From positions 62,001 to 126,000 of the forward strand of contig NZ_WMIC01000007.1 in assembly GCF_009711135.1 (NCBI RefSeq): a stretch of 64,000 nt of DNA, written 5' to 3'. This document shows positions 51,065 through 60,322 of the stretch, piece after piece. This DNA is from Flavobacterium sp. LC2016-01 (GTDB taxonomy: Bacteria; Bacteroidota; Bacteroidia; Flavobacteriales; Flavobacteriaceae). The notes beneath the pieces are model-generated. The model did not search any database. It saw only the letters and a program-made list of their open reading frames with translations, and had not been told where the DNA came from. How positions within the stretch are numbered: position 1 is the stretch's first letter; each line of letters starts with the position of its first letter. A program made the translations under genes and the position numbers.

Positions 51065-51753
51065 TGACAACTGAAGAATATTTAGACGGACAAGTTTTAT
51101 TGATTGACAAACCTTTAAAATGGAGTTCGTTTCAAGCTGTCAATAAGTTAAAATACCTTTTAATTAATAAAGTCGGACTTCCAAAAAAGTTCAAAATTGG
51201 GCACGCCGGAACTTTAGATCCATTAGCGACAGGCCTATTACTAATTTGTACAGGAAAATTCACCAAAAGAATATCTGAACTTCAGGGTCAGGCAAAAGAA
51301 TATACGGGAACCTTTTATATTGGAGCTACTACTCCATCTTACGATTTAGAAACAGAAATCGATGAGACTTTCCCAACTTCACATATTGATGATGCTTTGA
51401 TTCAGGAAACCGTAAAACAATTTTTAGGTGAAATTGATCAAAAACCGCCTATTTTTTCTGCTATTAAAAAAGACGGCGTTCGTTTGTACGAACATGCGCG
51501 CGCAGGCGAAACGGTAGAAATTGCCAGCAGAAAAACAACAATACACGAATTTGAGATTACTCGTATTGCTTTGCCCGAAGTTGATTTTAGAGTAGTTTGT
51601 TCTAAAGGAACTTATATTCGTTCCCTTGCTTTTGATTTTGGAAAAGCGATGAATTCCGGTTCACACTTAACCGTTTTACGCCGAACAAAAATTGGTGATT
51701 ATGATGTTAAAAATGCAATTGACATTACTTTATTTGAAGAAAGTTTAAAGTAA
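51064..51753 (+). CDS. truB: tRNA pseudouridine(55) synthase
   Basis: A 229-residue enzyme forming pseudouridine 55 in the T-loop of tRNA. Catalytic Asp 52 lies in GHAGTLDPLATGLL; substrate-binding KEYTGTFYIGATTPSYD, KPPIFSAIKKDGVRLYEHAR (shown as its core KPPIFSAIK) and CSKGTYIRSLAFD are present. The short length without a C-terminal PUA domain is usual in Bacteroidota. Confidence 0.96.
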   Translation: MTTEEYLDGQVLLIDKPLKWSSFQAVNKLKYLLINKVGLPKKFKIGHAGTLDPLATGLLLICTGKFTKRISELQGQAKEYTGTFYIGATTPSYDLETEIDETFPTSHIDDALIQETVKQFLGEIDQKPPIFSAIKKDGVRLYEHARAGETVEIASRKTTIHEFEITRIALPEVDFRVVCSKGTYIRSLAFDFGKAMNSGSHLTVLRRTKIGDYDVKNAIDITLFEESLK

Positions 51754-51772
51754 TTGCCAAAGTAAAATGCAT

Positions 51773-51805
51773 AAAAAAGCACATTACAACATAATCGTAA
51801 TGTGC
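51773..51805 (-). terminator. Minus-strand terminator of the 25-codon gene
   Basis: A perfect 9-bp stem GCACATTAC/GTAATGTGC with a 9-base loop. The six A at 51773-51778 give a U tract only on the minus-strand RNA; on the plus strand no T tract follows, so it does not serve truB. Confidence 0.85.
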
Positions 51806-51853
51806 CCAGCTCGTAAATCAAAGTATAGTTATTCCATACTTATTTCCCCTGAG

Positions 51854-51931
51854 TTAATAGTGAGGCACATTTTTCCCTCCAAATAAAAATGTAGAAAAGA
51901 AATCATAAAATCTTTCGAATAACTTTTTCAT
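51854..51931 (-). CDS. 25-residue peptide gene
   Basis: An ATG-to-TAA frame of 25 codons encoding MKKLFERFYDFFSTFLFG followed by GKNVPHY. The first ~18 residues would form an amphipathic helix with basic N-terminus and a rich Phe face, like small membrane-associating peptides; the tail is Gly-Lys-Asn-Val-Pro-His-Tyr. A minus-strand terminator 48 bases past the stop supports an independent short transcript. No family is recognised. It could also be part of a small regulatory RNA. Confidence 0.55.
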   Translation of the reverse strand: MKKLFERFYDFFSTFLFGGKNVPHY

Positions 51932-52141
51932 AGCAGTGCATTTTTTAATAGTTAAACATTAAATAAACACCAATAAAAAGAGTAAATCAGAAAATTAATA
52001 ATAGAAGTGGGATAGTGTTACTAAATTACAAAATTTTGAATGAAATAAAAATTTTAGACTCATTATTTAACATCTTATTTTATTTATTATCAACAGGTTA
52101 TCAACAATTTATTCAAGCTTTCTTTACAAAAAAAGCAGTTA

Positions 52142-52759
52142 TTATAGACGGTTGTATTTAATGCTTTCCATGATTTCAACCAGTTCTTCCTGAACTGAAA
52201 TCCCTTTATCTGCAAGATACCACAACTGAAGGTCGGTTTTGATTTTTTCATCAATTGGTCCAACTTCTTTTTTATGTTTTACCATTAATTCGGTAGCGCC
52301 TTTTGGTCTTGGGCCCCAATCTGCTCTCACAATTCCAGCTTCTTTGCAAATCACAATTACTTTCGGGATGGCTCTTCCGCCATTTGTCAAATAATGATTC
52401 ATTAATTCGTCGTTTTCGTCCCGAAACACAATTCGGAGATCAATTTTTTTATCTGATTCGTGAGCCATTTTATTTAAAATTGGAAGAATCTGAGCCGCAT
52501 CGCCGCACCAACCTTCCGAAATAACCAGCCAGATATAATGATTATTTAAATGTTTCAGTTTTGAGACTAAATCTTCAGAAACTTGGATCGTCTTTTCCAG
52601 CCGATTCATTCTTGCTTCATTCAATCTCGTATAATTAGTCAAACTATCAGACTGCTCGTTTCCGGTCGATTTTCCTTCTGATAATAAATCGGACACTAAT
52701 TTTCGATATTCCGCATAGGAATGGCTGTTAAATAATGCTTTAGCTACGATACTTTTCAT
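52142..52759 (-). CDS. Thioredoxin-like family protein
   Basis: A 205-residue cytoplasmic protein. The thioredoxin fold is shown by YIWLVISEGWCGDAAQILPI and, later, the cis-Pro strand GGRAIPKVIVI. The active site is W84-C85-G-D with only one Cys of the usual C-x-x-C pair, so it is not a classic dithiol oxidoreductase. The N-terminal ~75 residues are helical. The substrate is unknown. Single gene on the minus strand. Confidence 0.88.
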   Translation of the reverse strand: MKSIVAKALFNSHSYAEYRKLVSDLLSEGKSTGNEQSDSLTNYTRLNEARMNRLEKTIQVSEDLVSKLKHLNNHYIWLVISEGWCGDAAQILPILNKMAHESDKKIDLRIVFRDENDELMNHYLTNGGRAIPKVIVICKEAGIVRADWGPRPKGATELMVKHKKEVGPIDEKIKTDLQLWYLADKGISVQEELVEIMESIKYNRL

Positions 52760-52918
52760 AAATATTTTATTTTGCTATGTATAAAATTACGGATTTCTAA
52801 AGATTGACAACTGACTTTTATCACATTTGATAAAAAAAACGTAAAAATTCTCTATAAATTTAAACTTAGCGCACAATTATTTTTTTGTAAACATTATTTT
52901 TAAAAATCAGAATATGTC

Positions 52919-52926
52919 TATATTTG
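52919..52926 (+). promoter_or_regulatory. -7 element TATATTTG of pyrH
   Basis: Exact TAnnTTTG match 22 bases before the ATG; no TTG at normal spacing. Confidence 0.6.
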
Positions 52927-52948
52927 CACAAATTAACGCAACACAAAC

Positions 52949-53656
52949 ATGAAATATAAAAGAATTCTTCTTAAACTTAGCGGCGAGGCCTTAATGGGTG
53001 ATTTACAATACGGTATTGACCCAAAAAGATTGGCCGAATATGCAGATGAAATTAAGCAAATCCATAGTAAGGGTGTAGAAATCGCTATTGTAATTGGAGG
53101 AGGAAATATTTTTAGAGGCGTTGCTGGTGCCAGCGCTGGAATGGACAGAGTGCAAGGTGATTACATGGGAATGCTTGCTACTGTCATTAACGGAATGGCT
53201 TTGCAGGGCGCACTTGAAGACAAAGGAATGAAAACGCGTTTACAGACTGCTTTGAAAATGGAATCTATAGCAGAACCCTATATTAAAAGAAGAGCTGACC
53301 GTCACCTTGAAAAAGGAAGAATTGTAATCTTTGGTGCCGGAACCGGAAATCCATATTTTACAACAGATACTGCAGCAGTTTTAAGAGGAATCGAAATCAA
53401 TGCTGATGTTATCCTGAAAGGAACTCGCGTTGACGGAGTTTATGATTCGGATCCAGAGAAAAATGCTTCGGCAGTAAAATTTGATTTCATTTCGTTTGAT
53501 GATGTTCTTAAAAAAGGATTAAACGTAATGGACACGACTGCGTTTACTTTAAGCCAGGAAAATAAATTGCCAATCGTTGTTTTTGATATGAACAAAATTG
53601 GAAATTTATTAAAAATCTGCGAAGGAGAAAACATCGGAACGGTAGTAAACATCTAG
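52949..53656 (+). CDS. pyrH: UMP kinase
   Basis: A 235-residue hexameric nucleoside monophosphate kinase converting UMP to UDP. Signatures: [13 protein letters not shown] at the start, [31 protein letters not shown] and [16 protein letters not shown]. The next gene is frr, 172 bases downstream, the usual order. Confidence 0.97.
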   Translation: MKYKRILLKLSGEALMGDLQYGIDPKRLAEYADEIKQIHSKGVEIAIVIGGGNIFRGVAGASAGMDRVQGDYMGMLATVINGMALQGALEDKGMKTRLQTALKMESIAEPYIKRRADRHLEKGRIVIFGAGTGNPYFTTDTAAVLRGIEINADVILKGTRVDGVYDSDPEKNASAVKFDFISFDDVLKKGLNVMDTTAFTLSQENKLPIVVFDMNKIGNLLKICEGENIGTVVNI

Positions 53657-53828
53657 ATTACTTAGATTGCTAGAATTTTTGGATTATTTAGATTTCTGTA
53701 AATTTTGGCAATTTTTAAAAAACAATATTCAAAAAAATAAAAACATTATATTAGTTAGTAAATTAGATGCGTGAATTTTTAGGAAACCTAAGAATCCATT
53801 CGTCTAAAAATCTAAAAATCTAAAAAAA
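53655..53828. repeat. 'ATTACTTAGATTGCTAGAAT' and 'AAATCTAAAAATCTAAAA' words
   Basis: After pyrH: CTTAGATTGCTAGAATTTTT. Before frr: CCTAAGAATCC and tandem AAAAATCT words ending at the frr ATG. The two sets are imperfect inverses. They fill the pyrH-frr gap. Confidence 0.7.
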
Positions 53829-54392
53829 ATGACTGAAGAAATAGATTTTATATTAGAAAGTACTGAAGAATCAATGAATGGTTCTATTGCACATTTAGAA
53901 AAAGAATTCCTAAATATTCGTGCAGGAAAAGCTTCACCAGCAATGTTGGGAAGCGTTTTTGTAGATTATTATGGATCTGCTTCTCCACTTTCTCAAGTAT
54001 CAAAAATCAGTGTTCCTGATGCCAGAACAATTACGTTGCAGCCTTTCGAAAAGAGTATGCTTCATCCAATCGAAAAAGCAATTATGATTGCTAATATTGG
54101 TTTTAATCCGATGAATAACGGAGACATGATTATCATCAGTGTTCCGCCTTTAACGGAAGATCGCCGTAGAGAATTGGCTAAACAGGCAAAAGCTGAAGCT
54201 GAAGATGCTAAAATTGGTATCCGAAACGTTCGTAAAGACGCCAACACTGACATTAAAAAGTTAGAAAAAGAAGGAACATCAGAAGATATCTGTAAATCTG
54301 CAGAAGAAGAAGTTCAAACCTTAACAAATACTTATATCAAAAAAATCGATGAATTATTGGCTGCGAAAGAAGCTGAAATCATGAAAGTATAA
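53829..54392 (+). CDS. frr: Ribosome recycling factor
   Basis: A 187-residue protein that, with EF-G, splits post-termination ribosomes. The fold is recognisable by NIRAGKASPAMLGSVFVDYY, QVSKISVPDARTITLQPFEK, IMIANIGFNPMNNGDMIIIS and VPPLTEDRRRELAKQAKAEA with the closing IDELLAAKEAEIMKV. Confidence 0.97.
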   Translation: MTEEIDFILESTEESMNGSIAHLEKEFLNIRAGKASPAMLGSVFVDYYGSASPLSQVSKISVPDARTITLQPFEKSMLHPIEKAIMIANIGFNPMNNGDMIIISVPPLTEDRRRELAKQAKAEAEDAKIGIRNVRKDANTDIKKLEKEGTSEDICKSAEEEVQTLTNTYIKKIDELLAAKEAEIMKV

Positions 54393-54410
54393 TTTGATAT
54401 AGCAGAAAAT

Positions 54411-54451
54411 AAAAAATCCGTTTGGTGTAATTTTGCCAAACGGATTTTTTT
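54411..54451 (+). terminator. Terminator after frr
   Basis: A long stem AATCCGTTTGG / CCAAACGGATT with seven T. Its TTG also forms the -33 element of the next promoter. Confidence 0.92.
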
Positions 54452-54464
54452 ATTCTTATTTTTG
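54433..54464 (+). promoter_or_regulatory. Promoter of the DUF5686 gene
   Basis: TTG (54433-54435), a 21-base spacer and TATTTTTG (54457-54464): full consensus, overlapping the preceding terminator. Confidence 0.72.
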
Positions 54465-54511
54465 CATACCAAATTAAGATTCTTTTCGTTTTTGAAACTA
54501 TAACATTCTGT

Positions 54512-57004
54512 ATGAAGCTATTTTGTTTATTGACTTTGTTTTTTACGCTTAGTATTCAGGCGCAATTTCAAATAAACGGAATTGTTACAGATTCGCACAA
54601 CAAGCCTCTCCCTTTTGCCACCATAACCACGGCCGACAACAACAATACAATTACAGATGTTGACGGGAAATTTGAGTTTAAAATCAACTCAAAAACGACC
54701 ACTTTTGCAGTTTCGTACATTGGGTTTCAAACCAAAATAATTGCAGTACTAAACAATAAAAAATTCTACGCGGTTTCGCTTTCACAAAAAACAGATGATT
54801 TAAAAGAAGTTGTGGTTTCTAATGAAAATCCGGCTTTGACCATCATTAAAAAAGTAATTGCGAACAAAAACAAAAACAATCCGCAGAAAAAACTCAGCAG
54901 TTTTGAATACAAAACGTATAATAAACTGATTGTCACGGCAAATCCAGATTCAATTGACGGCCGAATCGATTCTTCGGCAGCCTATAAAGACCTCAATAAA
55001 AAAGTAATCAACGTTGATTCTTCAGATTATAAGTTTAAAGAAATCATCAGCAAACAGCATTTATTTCAAACGGAGAAAGTTTCGCAGTATCAATTTGGCA
55101 ACAACAAATTAAAAGAAACGATTCTCGGAACAAAAATGGCGGGCTTTAAACAGCCTGTTTATGAAATTATTGCTTTTAACCTGCAGTCTATTTCGATTTA
55201 CGATTCAAAATACGAATTATTCGAAACCAAACATGAAAGTCCGATTGCCAACAACGCATTTTCTGATTACAATTATAAACTTCTAGATACAGTGCCAATT
55301 AAAGGTCGAAATACCTTTATGATTTACTTTAAAAACAAGAAAAGAAAAACAAATGCTCTAGAAGGCGTTTTATATATTGATGAGGAAAATTTTGCTGTCG
55401 CAAAAGCTGTAATGCGCATAAAAGCCGTTTTAGACATTAGCGGTATACATGAATTTGAATATGTTCCGGAGGAAAAAATCTGGTTCCAGAGCAACACTAC
55501 TTTCAAAATTGTAAAAGGAAAGAATGATGATGACATTAAAATTTTAGGAGGAACCATTCAATTTGACGGTGATGTTGAAGACAATTTTGAGCGAAGAAAA
55601 AAAGTCGCTTCTGATTTTACGTATTTGATTTCTGAAAGCAATAATTTTGACATTCATTACAACACAAATTCTGCTATAAAAAATCCTTCGCTTTATATTG
55701 AAATTAAAGACGATGCCAATAAAAAACCCGAAGAATTCTGGAATCAATACAGAAAAGAAAGTTTAGACTTAAAAGGTCAAAAAACCTATCAATTAATAGA
55801 CAGCTTGTCACTGAGCAAAAGAATTGAAAAACGCTTGGGTCTGGGCCGAAAAATCATAAACGGCTACCTTCCTATCGGACCAATTGATTTGGATTTAAAA
55901 AAGGTTATCAGTTATAATAATTATGAAGGTTTCCGCTTAGGACTTGGCGGCGTAACAAACGATCGATTTTCTAAGCTTTTTAGAATTGAAGGTTATGGCG
56001 CATATGGAACAAAAGACGGAGCTTTTAAATACAGCATTGGCTCTGGAGTTTTATTAGATAAAAACACCAATACTTGGCTAAACGGATCTTATACGAACGA
56101 TGTTCGAGAGATTGCAAGTACCGTTTTTGCTGTAGACAAACGCGTTTTTAAAATTTATGATCCGAGGCCAATTAATATTAGTACTTTTTATAAATACATT
56201 GCCTGGAAAGCGAATATTCAAACTAAAATTGTTCCAAAAACAGAAGCGGTTTTTGAATTAGCAAGAACATATGTCGAGCCAAAATTTGATTATCTATATA
56301 ATTTAAACGGACAGTTATATTCCAGTTATGTAATGACAACTGCAATGGCATCGATTGTTTGGGCGCCATTCAGCGATTTTATGCAGACACCAACAGGAAG
56401 AACAGAATCAGATAAAAGATTTCCACGATTTACTTTTCAGTTCACACAATCGCTGCCAAATGTTTTGGAAAATGATTTCACATTCAGTAAAATAGATTTC
56501 AAAACAGAATACGAAAAAAAATATTTAAACGGTCAAAAAACAAGTTTGCTTTTGCAGGGCGGTGTTGCAATGGGCGACGTGCCAATTACGCATTTGTACA
56601 ACACTATGCCAAATAACTTAACAAAAGAAACCGTGATTCAGCGTATTACTTTTGCTGGAAGAAACAGTTTTGAAACCATGTATTTTAACGAGTTTTTCTC
56701 CAGTCAATATGTTTTCTTTCAAGTAAAACATGGTTTTGACCGAATTAAAATCATGAAAAAAGTTCGTCCTTCTTTAGTTTTAGTGACAAGAATGGCTTGG
56801 GGGAATATGGAAAAACCTGAACAGCATGTGGGACCTTCTTATAAAACTTTAGACAAAGGCTTTTTTGAATCTGGAATTGAATTAAACCGAATTTTCAAAG
56901 GTTTTGGTCTAGGCGGCTTTTATCGTTACGGACCTAATCAATTGCTGAAATTTGAAGATAATATTGCGGTTAAGATTTCTTATGTTCTTGATTTGGGATT
57001 ATAA
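54512..57004 (+). CDS. DUF5686 outer-membrane protein with carboxypeptidase-like domain
   Basis: An 830-residue protein. Signal peptide MKLFCLLTLFFTLSIQAQ; CarboxypepD_reg-like beta domain at ~20-100 (QINGIVTDSHNKPLPFATIT, DVDGKFEFKI); then the DUF5686 region starting ENPALTIIKKVIANKNKNNP and LSSFEYKTYNKL; a C-terminal barrel (PRFTFQFTQSLPNVLENDFT onward) ending SYVLDLGL. Members lack a plug domain and are unlike TonB receptors in that respect. The function is unknown. Confidence 0.88.
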   Translation: MKLFCLLTLFFTLSIQAQFQINGIVTDSHNKPLPFATITTADNNNTITDVDGKFEFKINSKTTTFAVSYIGFQTKIIAVLNNKKFYAVSLSQKTDDLKEVVVSNENPALTIIKKVIANKNKNNPQKKLSSFEYKTYNKLIVTANPDSIDGRIDSSAAYKDLNKKVINVDSSDYKFKEIISKQHLFQTEKVSQYQFGNNKLKETILGTKMAGFKQPVYEIIAFNLQSISIYDSKYELFETKHESPIANNAFSDYNYKLLDTVPIKGRNTFMIYFKNKKRKTNALEGVLYIDEENFAVAKAVMRIKAVLDISGIHEFEYVPEEKIWFQSNTTFKIVKGKNDDDIKILGGTIQFDGDVEDNFERRKKVASDFTYLISESNNFDIHYNTNSAIKNPSLYIEIKDDANKKPEEFWNQYRKESLDLKGQKTYQLIDSLSLSKRIEKRLGLGRKIINGYLPIGPIDLDLKKVISYNNYEGFRLGLGGVTNDRFSKLFRIEGYGAYGTKDGAFKYSIGSGVLLDKNTNTWLNGSYTNDVREIASTVFAVDKRVFKIYDPRPINISTFYKYIAWKANIQTKIVPKTEAVFELARTYVEPKFDYLYNLNGQLYSSYVMTTAMASIVWAPFSDFMQTPTGRTESDKRFPRFTFQFTQSLPNVLENDFTFSKIDFKTEYEKKYLNGQKTSLLLQGGVAMGDVPITHLYNTMPNNLTKETVIQRITFAGRNSFETMYFNEFFSSQYVFFQVKHGFDRIKIMKKVRPSLVLVTRMAWGNMEKPEQHVGPSYKTLDKGFFESGIELNRIFKGFGLGGFYRYGPNQLLKFEDNIAVKISYVLDLGL

Positions 57005-57030
57005 GATTTAAATTCCAATTTTACGTAGCG

Positions 57031-57134
57031 TTTGTCATTCCGAGGAACGAGGAATCTCCGCAAGTAACTCCGCGACGAAAATCTAAGCTTTGTCGAGCTT
57101 CTTACGGAGATTCCTCGTTCCTCGGAATGACAAA
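57031..57134. repeat. Perfect 30-bp inverted repeat
   Basis: Arms 57031-57060 and 57105-57134 are exact reverse complements (outer part TTTGTCATTCCGAGG / CCTCGGAATGACAAA) around a 44-base loop, itself with a GACGAAA/TTTGTCG inner pairing. Its GC content is well above the surroundings. Confidence 0.95.
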
Positions 57135-57156
57135 AATGCTAACAAAACTCAAATAA

Positions 57157-57214
57157 AAAATCCCAAACCCCAATCGTAAAATTGGAATTTGGAATTTCAG
57201 TATTGGAATTTTTA
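57157..57214. repeat. 'AATCCCAAACCCCAATCG..TTGGAATTTGG' repeat
   Basis: Almost identical to 41776-41832 (AATCCCAAACCCCAATC, AAAATTGGAATTTGGAATTT, ATTGGAATTT). Both copies lie directly after a stop codon of a minus-strand gene and may act as terminators. Confidence 0.85.
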
Positions 57215-57219
57215 AAAAC

Positions 57220-59490
57220 TTATGGTTTCAAAATCAAAACAGACGGCGTATTATTTAACCAAGTACTTTGAGACTCAATCAGTTTTTTCCAGCTGTCTAA
57301 ACTTATAATCATTAAATTTTGAGTTTCTAAAAACTCTTTCTTGATCGTTCTGTCATGCATAATCATAATATGATTTGGAGCAATCTGTTCAATAGAACGA
57401 ATAGTTTCTTGAATATCACGGGTATTTTTCACTTCACCGCTGGCGTCCAGAACTGTAATCTGAGAACCATTATTATTGATCAGCTTTTTAGCATATTCGA
57501 TTAAAAAAGCATCTTCTTTACTGAAGACCGGCATAAAAACCTGATCTACTTCTTCTAAATCTTTATCAATAAAAATCCCGACTGGCATTTTACTTTTTGC
57601 AATAATATGACGTGTTCTTTCATCAAAAGGAGAGTTTTCAAACAAACCTTCTTTTCCGGTAAATTTATCAATCAAACGATCTGGATTTACAATTCGGGTT
57701 GTGAAACCAAGAATTTTCCCCAATAAAGTTCCTTCAAAAATAGACTGGCCTAAACCAACAAGCAATAAATCGTACTCGCCTTGATTTGCAGTATCAATAA
57801 TATCAGAATCAATATCATTTGTTACTTTAAAAACACTCAGCATATTTTGATTCAGCTGTTTTGATTCTTCAATAACAGGAACTAGCATTTTGCGTTCGTG
57901 ATCTTTTACATCAAATGAATGTATTTCTGTGCTTAAAGACAAATGCATTGCTGTTACAATCGAATTATCACCTTGTTTTTTAACCAAACTGTTTGCGATT
58001 TTCAATAATTTTTTCCCTCTTTCAGGAGTTGCAAACGAAAGCAGAATCTTGTATTTGCTTTTGGTTCCAATTTCTTCTGGAACCGCTGTCACTTTATCTT
58101 TAAAAACAAAATTTATAAAATCTAACGCCGGTCCCGTCATAAAAGTTGTGATCAAAGCCATGATCACCATCATTGTAAAAATCTCTGTAGACAATACGCC
58201 TAAATCGTAACCTATATTCAAAACAACCAGCTCCATTAAACCGCGGGTATTCATCAAAGCTCCAATTGCGAGACTATCTTTCCAATTTTGCCCGACAAAT
58301 TTTGCTGCCAAAGCACTTCCGAAGAATTTACCAACAACTGCCACTAAGATAATAAGACCTGTAATTTTCCATAAAGCAGGATCATTCAATAATCCAATTT
58401 GTGTACGTAAACCAGTAAACACGAAGAATAACGGAAGAAGAACAATTATCGAAACGTCTTCTACTTTTTCAATAAAAATATTTCTGAATTTATTGTTTTC
58501 TGGCATAATCGCTCCGGCTAAAAAAGCACCAAATAAAGCATGAATTCCAATTAATTCGGCTGCATATGCAGAGAATAAAAGAGTCAAGAAGAAAATCGCA
58601 ACAACCGGTTTATTTAAACTTTCGCGAGTTGAATTTAAATCACCAACACGTTTTAAGAAAGGACGAACAATTTTCAACATGATAATCACATATAAAATTG
58701 CCAAACCGATTACATAAAGCGAACTTGCTAACGAACCCGCTTTTACAATAGCAATTACAACTGCCAAAATACACCAAGCAGTAATATCATCTGCCGCAGC
58801 ACACGTAATAGCAATCGTTCCGAGTTTCGTTTTTTGAAGACCTCGCTCCTGCACTATTCTCGCCAAAACCGGAAATGCCGTAATACTCATGGCGATTCCC
58901 ATAAATAATCCGAAGGAAGAAAAAGCAACACCTTGAGGAGCAAAAGTTCCGTAAATAAAATAAGCAAGAGTCAATCCTAAAGCAAACGGAATAACAATAC
59001 TTGCGTGACTGATCACAACGGCATCGTGCGCTTTATTCTTCAGCACTTTTAAATCCAATTCCATTCCGATTACAAACATGAAAAGAATTAGACCAATTTG
59101 ACTTAAAAACTGAAGATTTCCTAACGATTCTTTTGGAAACAAAGCAGCTGAAAACTCCGGAAAATACATTCCTACCAAAGATGGCCCAAGGACAATCCCA
59201 GCAATCATTTCTCCAATTACAGACGGCTGTCCGATTTTTCTAAAAAACCAACCGAATAAACGCGCAACCAAAATAATGGTTACAATTTGTGCTAATAAAA
59301 TAGCCAACGGATGCTGTAGATTTTCAACCATTGAATTCAGAAAATCATTCCAATGATTGCTTTCGATTTTTTTCTCTACTACATTTCGGCCCGCTTCAAG
59401 AGATGAACCCTGAGAAATTATCCAATATATCAAAGTAGTAAAACCGCCAATAACTGTAATGTAAAATAAGGAGTTTTTAAAGTTATTCAT
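57220..59490 (-). CDS. Cation:proton antiporter (CPA2) with C-terminal UspA-like domains
   Basis: A 756-residue protein. About 13 helices in residues ~10-470 carry the Na+/H+ exchanger fold (GQPSVIGEMIAGIVLGPSLV, MAITAFPVLARIVQERGLQK in part, and TCAAADDITAWCILAVVIAI with the paired acidic residues of the ion site). Two UspA-like alpha/beta domains follow (YKILLSFATPERGKKLLKIA; GIFIDKDLEEVDQVFMPVFS). The ATG at 59490 is preferred because the alternative at 59517 lies inside a GATATTTG -7-like box (59515-59522). Confidence 0.9.
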   Translation of the reverse strand: MNNFKNSLFYITVIGGFTTLIYWIISQGSSLEAGRNVVEKKIESNHWNDFLNSMVENLQHPLAILLAQIVTIILVARLFGWFFRKIGQPSVIGEMIAGIVLGPSLVGMYFPEFSAALFPKESLGNLQFLSQIGLILFMFVIGMELDLKVLKNKAHDAVVISHASIVIPFALGLTLAYFIYGTFAPQGVAFSSFGLFMGIAMSITAFPVLARIVQERGLQKTKLGTIAITCAAADDITAWCILAVVIAIVKAGSLASSLYVIGLAILYVIIMLKIVRPFLKRVGDLNSTRESLNKPVVAIFFLTLLFSAYAAELIGIHALFGAFLAGAIMPENNKFRNIFIEKVEDVSIIVLLPLFFVFTGLRTQIGLLNDPALWKITGLIILVAVVGKFFGSALAAKFVGQNWKDSLAIGALMNTRGLMELVVLNIGYDLGVLSTEIFTMMVIMALITTFMTGPALDFINFVFKDKVTAVPEEIGTKSKYKILLSFATPERGKKLLKIANSLVKKQGDNSIVTAMHLSLSTEIHSFDVKDHERKMLVPVIEESKQLNQNMLSVFKVTNDIDSDIIDTANQGEYDLLLVGLGQSIFEGTLLGKILGFTTRIVNPDRLIDKFTGKEGLFENSPFDERTRHIIAKSKMPVGIFIDKDLEEVDQVFMPVFSKEDAFLIEYAKKLINNNGSQITVLDASGEVKNTRDIQETIRSIEQIAPNHIMIMHDRTIKKEFLETQNLMIISLDSWKKLIESQSTWLNNTPSVLILKP

Positions 59491-59602
59491 AACCCATTTT
59501 TTAAAATTATGGAACAAATATCAGAAGTCAATTTTACGTGAAAAAGCAATTTTGCAGCTAATTTTAAATCTATGTAATAAGTCTGCAAAACTTTGTAATA
59601 AG

Positions 59603-60322
59603 TTATAATTTCACCTTTTTCAAAAAGTCAGCGCGATAAGTTTCGCTTAAGATCAAGCTTGCATTTTTATTGTTTTCTTCGAGATGATGCAGTACGATTT
59701 CATTGTGATTAAAGAATTTTATTGCTTTTACAGCAACAATTTCCTTTTTATTAATTCGGCAGAAATCGGCTTCTGGCAAATCTTTTAAAAGTGTATCGAA
59801 TTTTATGTTTTTCAAATTCAGAAAACTGCCGTCAGTCAATAAAACCGTTTTGTCACGGCTGTCGCTAATTGCCGATTTTATATACTGAATATGATTAAAG
59901 TAAAGAAGCATTTTTCCTTTGTCCGTATTCAGCTGAATAAATTTTTTCCCTGTTTCCGGCTTCGCAAAGCGTTCAACGGCTTTAGAAATCGCTTTTTGTA
60001 AGCGTTCTAATTTTACTGGTTTTGTAATATAATCTACAGCATCAATATTAAAAGCTTCGGCAGCATATTCTTTGTATGCGGTACAAAAAATAACAAGTTT
60101 ATTTTGGAGCATTTCTGCCAGATGAAGTCCGTCAATTCCTGGCATTTCGATATCAGAAATCAGCAAATCAAAATCAAGATCGGGAGCATCGACCAAAAGT
60201 TTCTCTGGATTGTTATACGTTTTTACAATTTCAACTTCAGGAATTTGTTCGCAAAGCATTTTTAGGTACGTTAATCCGGGAAGCTCATCGTCCAGAAGCA
60301 AGCATTTCAGTTTTGTATCCAA
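59603..60322 (-). CDS. LytR/AlgR-type response regulator
   Basis: A 239-residue regulator. Receiver domain with D11-D12 and phosphorylation site D57 (LLISDIEMPGIDGL), and Lys in TKPVKLERL; a C-terminal LytTR DNA-binding domain (YIKSAISDSRDKTVLLTDGS, ADFCRINKKEIVAVKAIKFF). Its start lies 38 bases inside the 3' end of the kinase gene, so the two are translationally coupled. Target genes are unknown; LytTR sites are usually close to the gene pair. Confidence 0.93.
   Translation of the reverse strand: MDTKLKCLLLDDELPGLTYLKMLCEQIPEVEIVKTYNNPEKLLVDAPDLDFDLLISDIEMPGIDGLHLAEMLQNKLVIFCTAYKEYAAEAFNIDAVDYITKPVKLERLQKAISKAVERFAKPETGKKFIQLNTDKGKMLLYFNHIQYIKSAISDSRDKTVLLTDGSFLNLKNIKFDTLLKDLPEADFCRINKKEIVAVKAIKFFNHNEIVLHHLEENNKNASLILSETYRADFLKKVKL

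Larger units (their letters stand above)
51754..52141. other. 388-base stretch between truB and the thioredoxin gene
   Basis: It holds the 25-codon minus-strand gene (51854-51931) and its terminator (51773-51805). The remainder, 51932-52141, is AT-rich with no recognised motif; it may include the promoter of the small gene, but I see no clear TTG/TAnnTTTG pair. Confidence 0.7.

Noticed and set aside
51773..51805. Reading the hairpin as the truB terminator
   Set aside because: No T tract follows on the plus strand; the U tract is present only for a minus-strand RNA.
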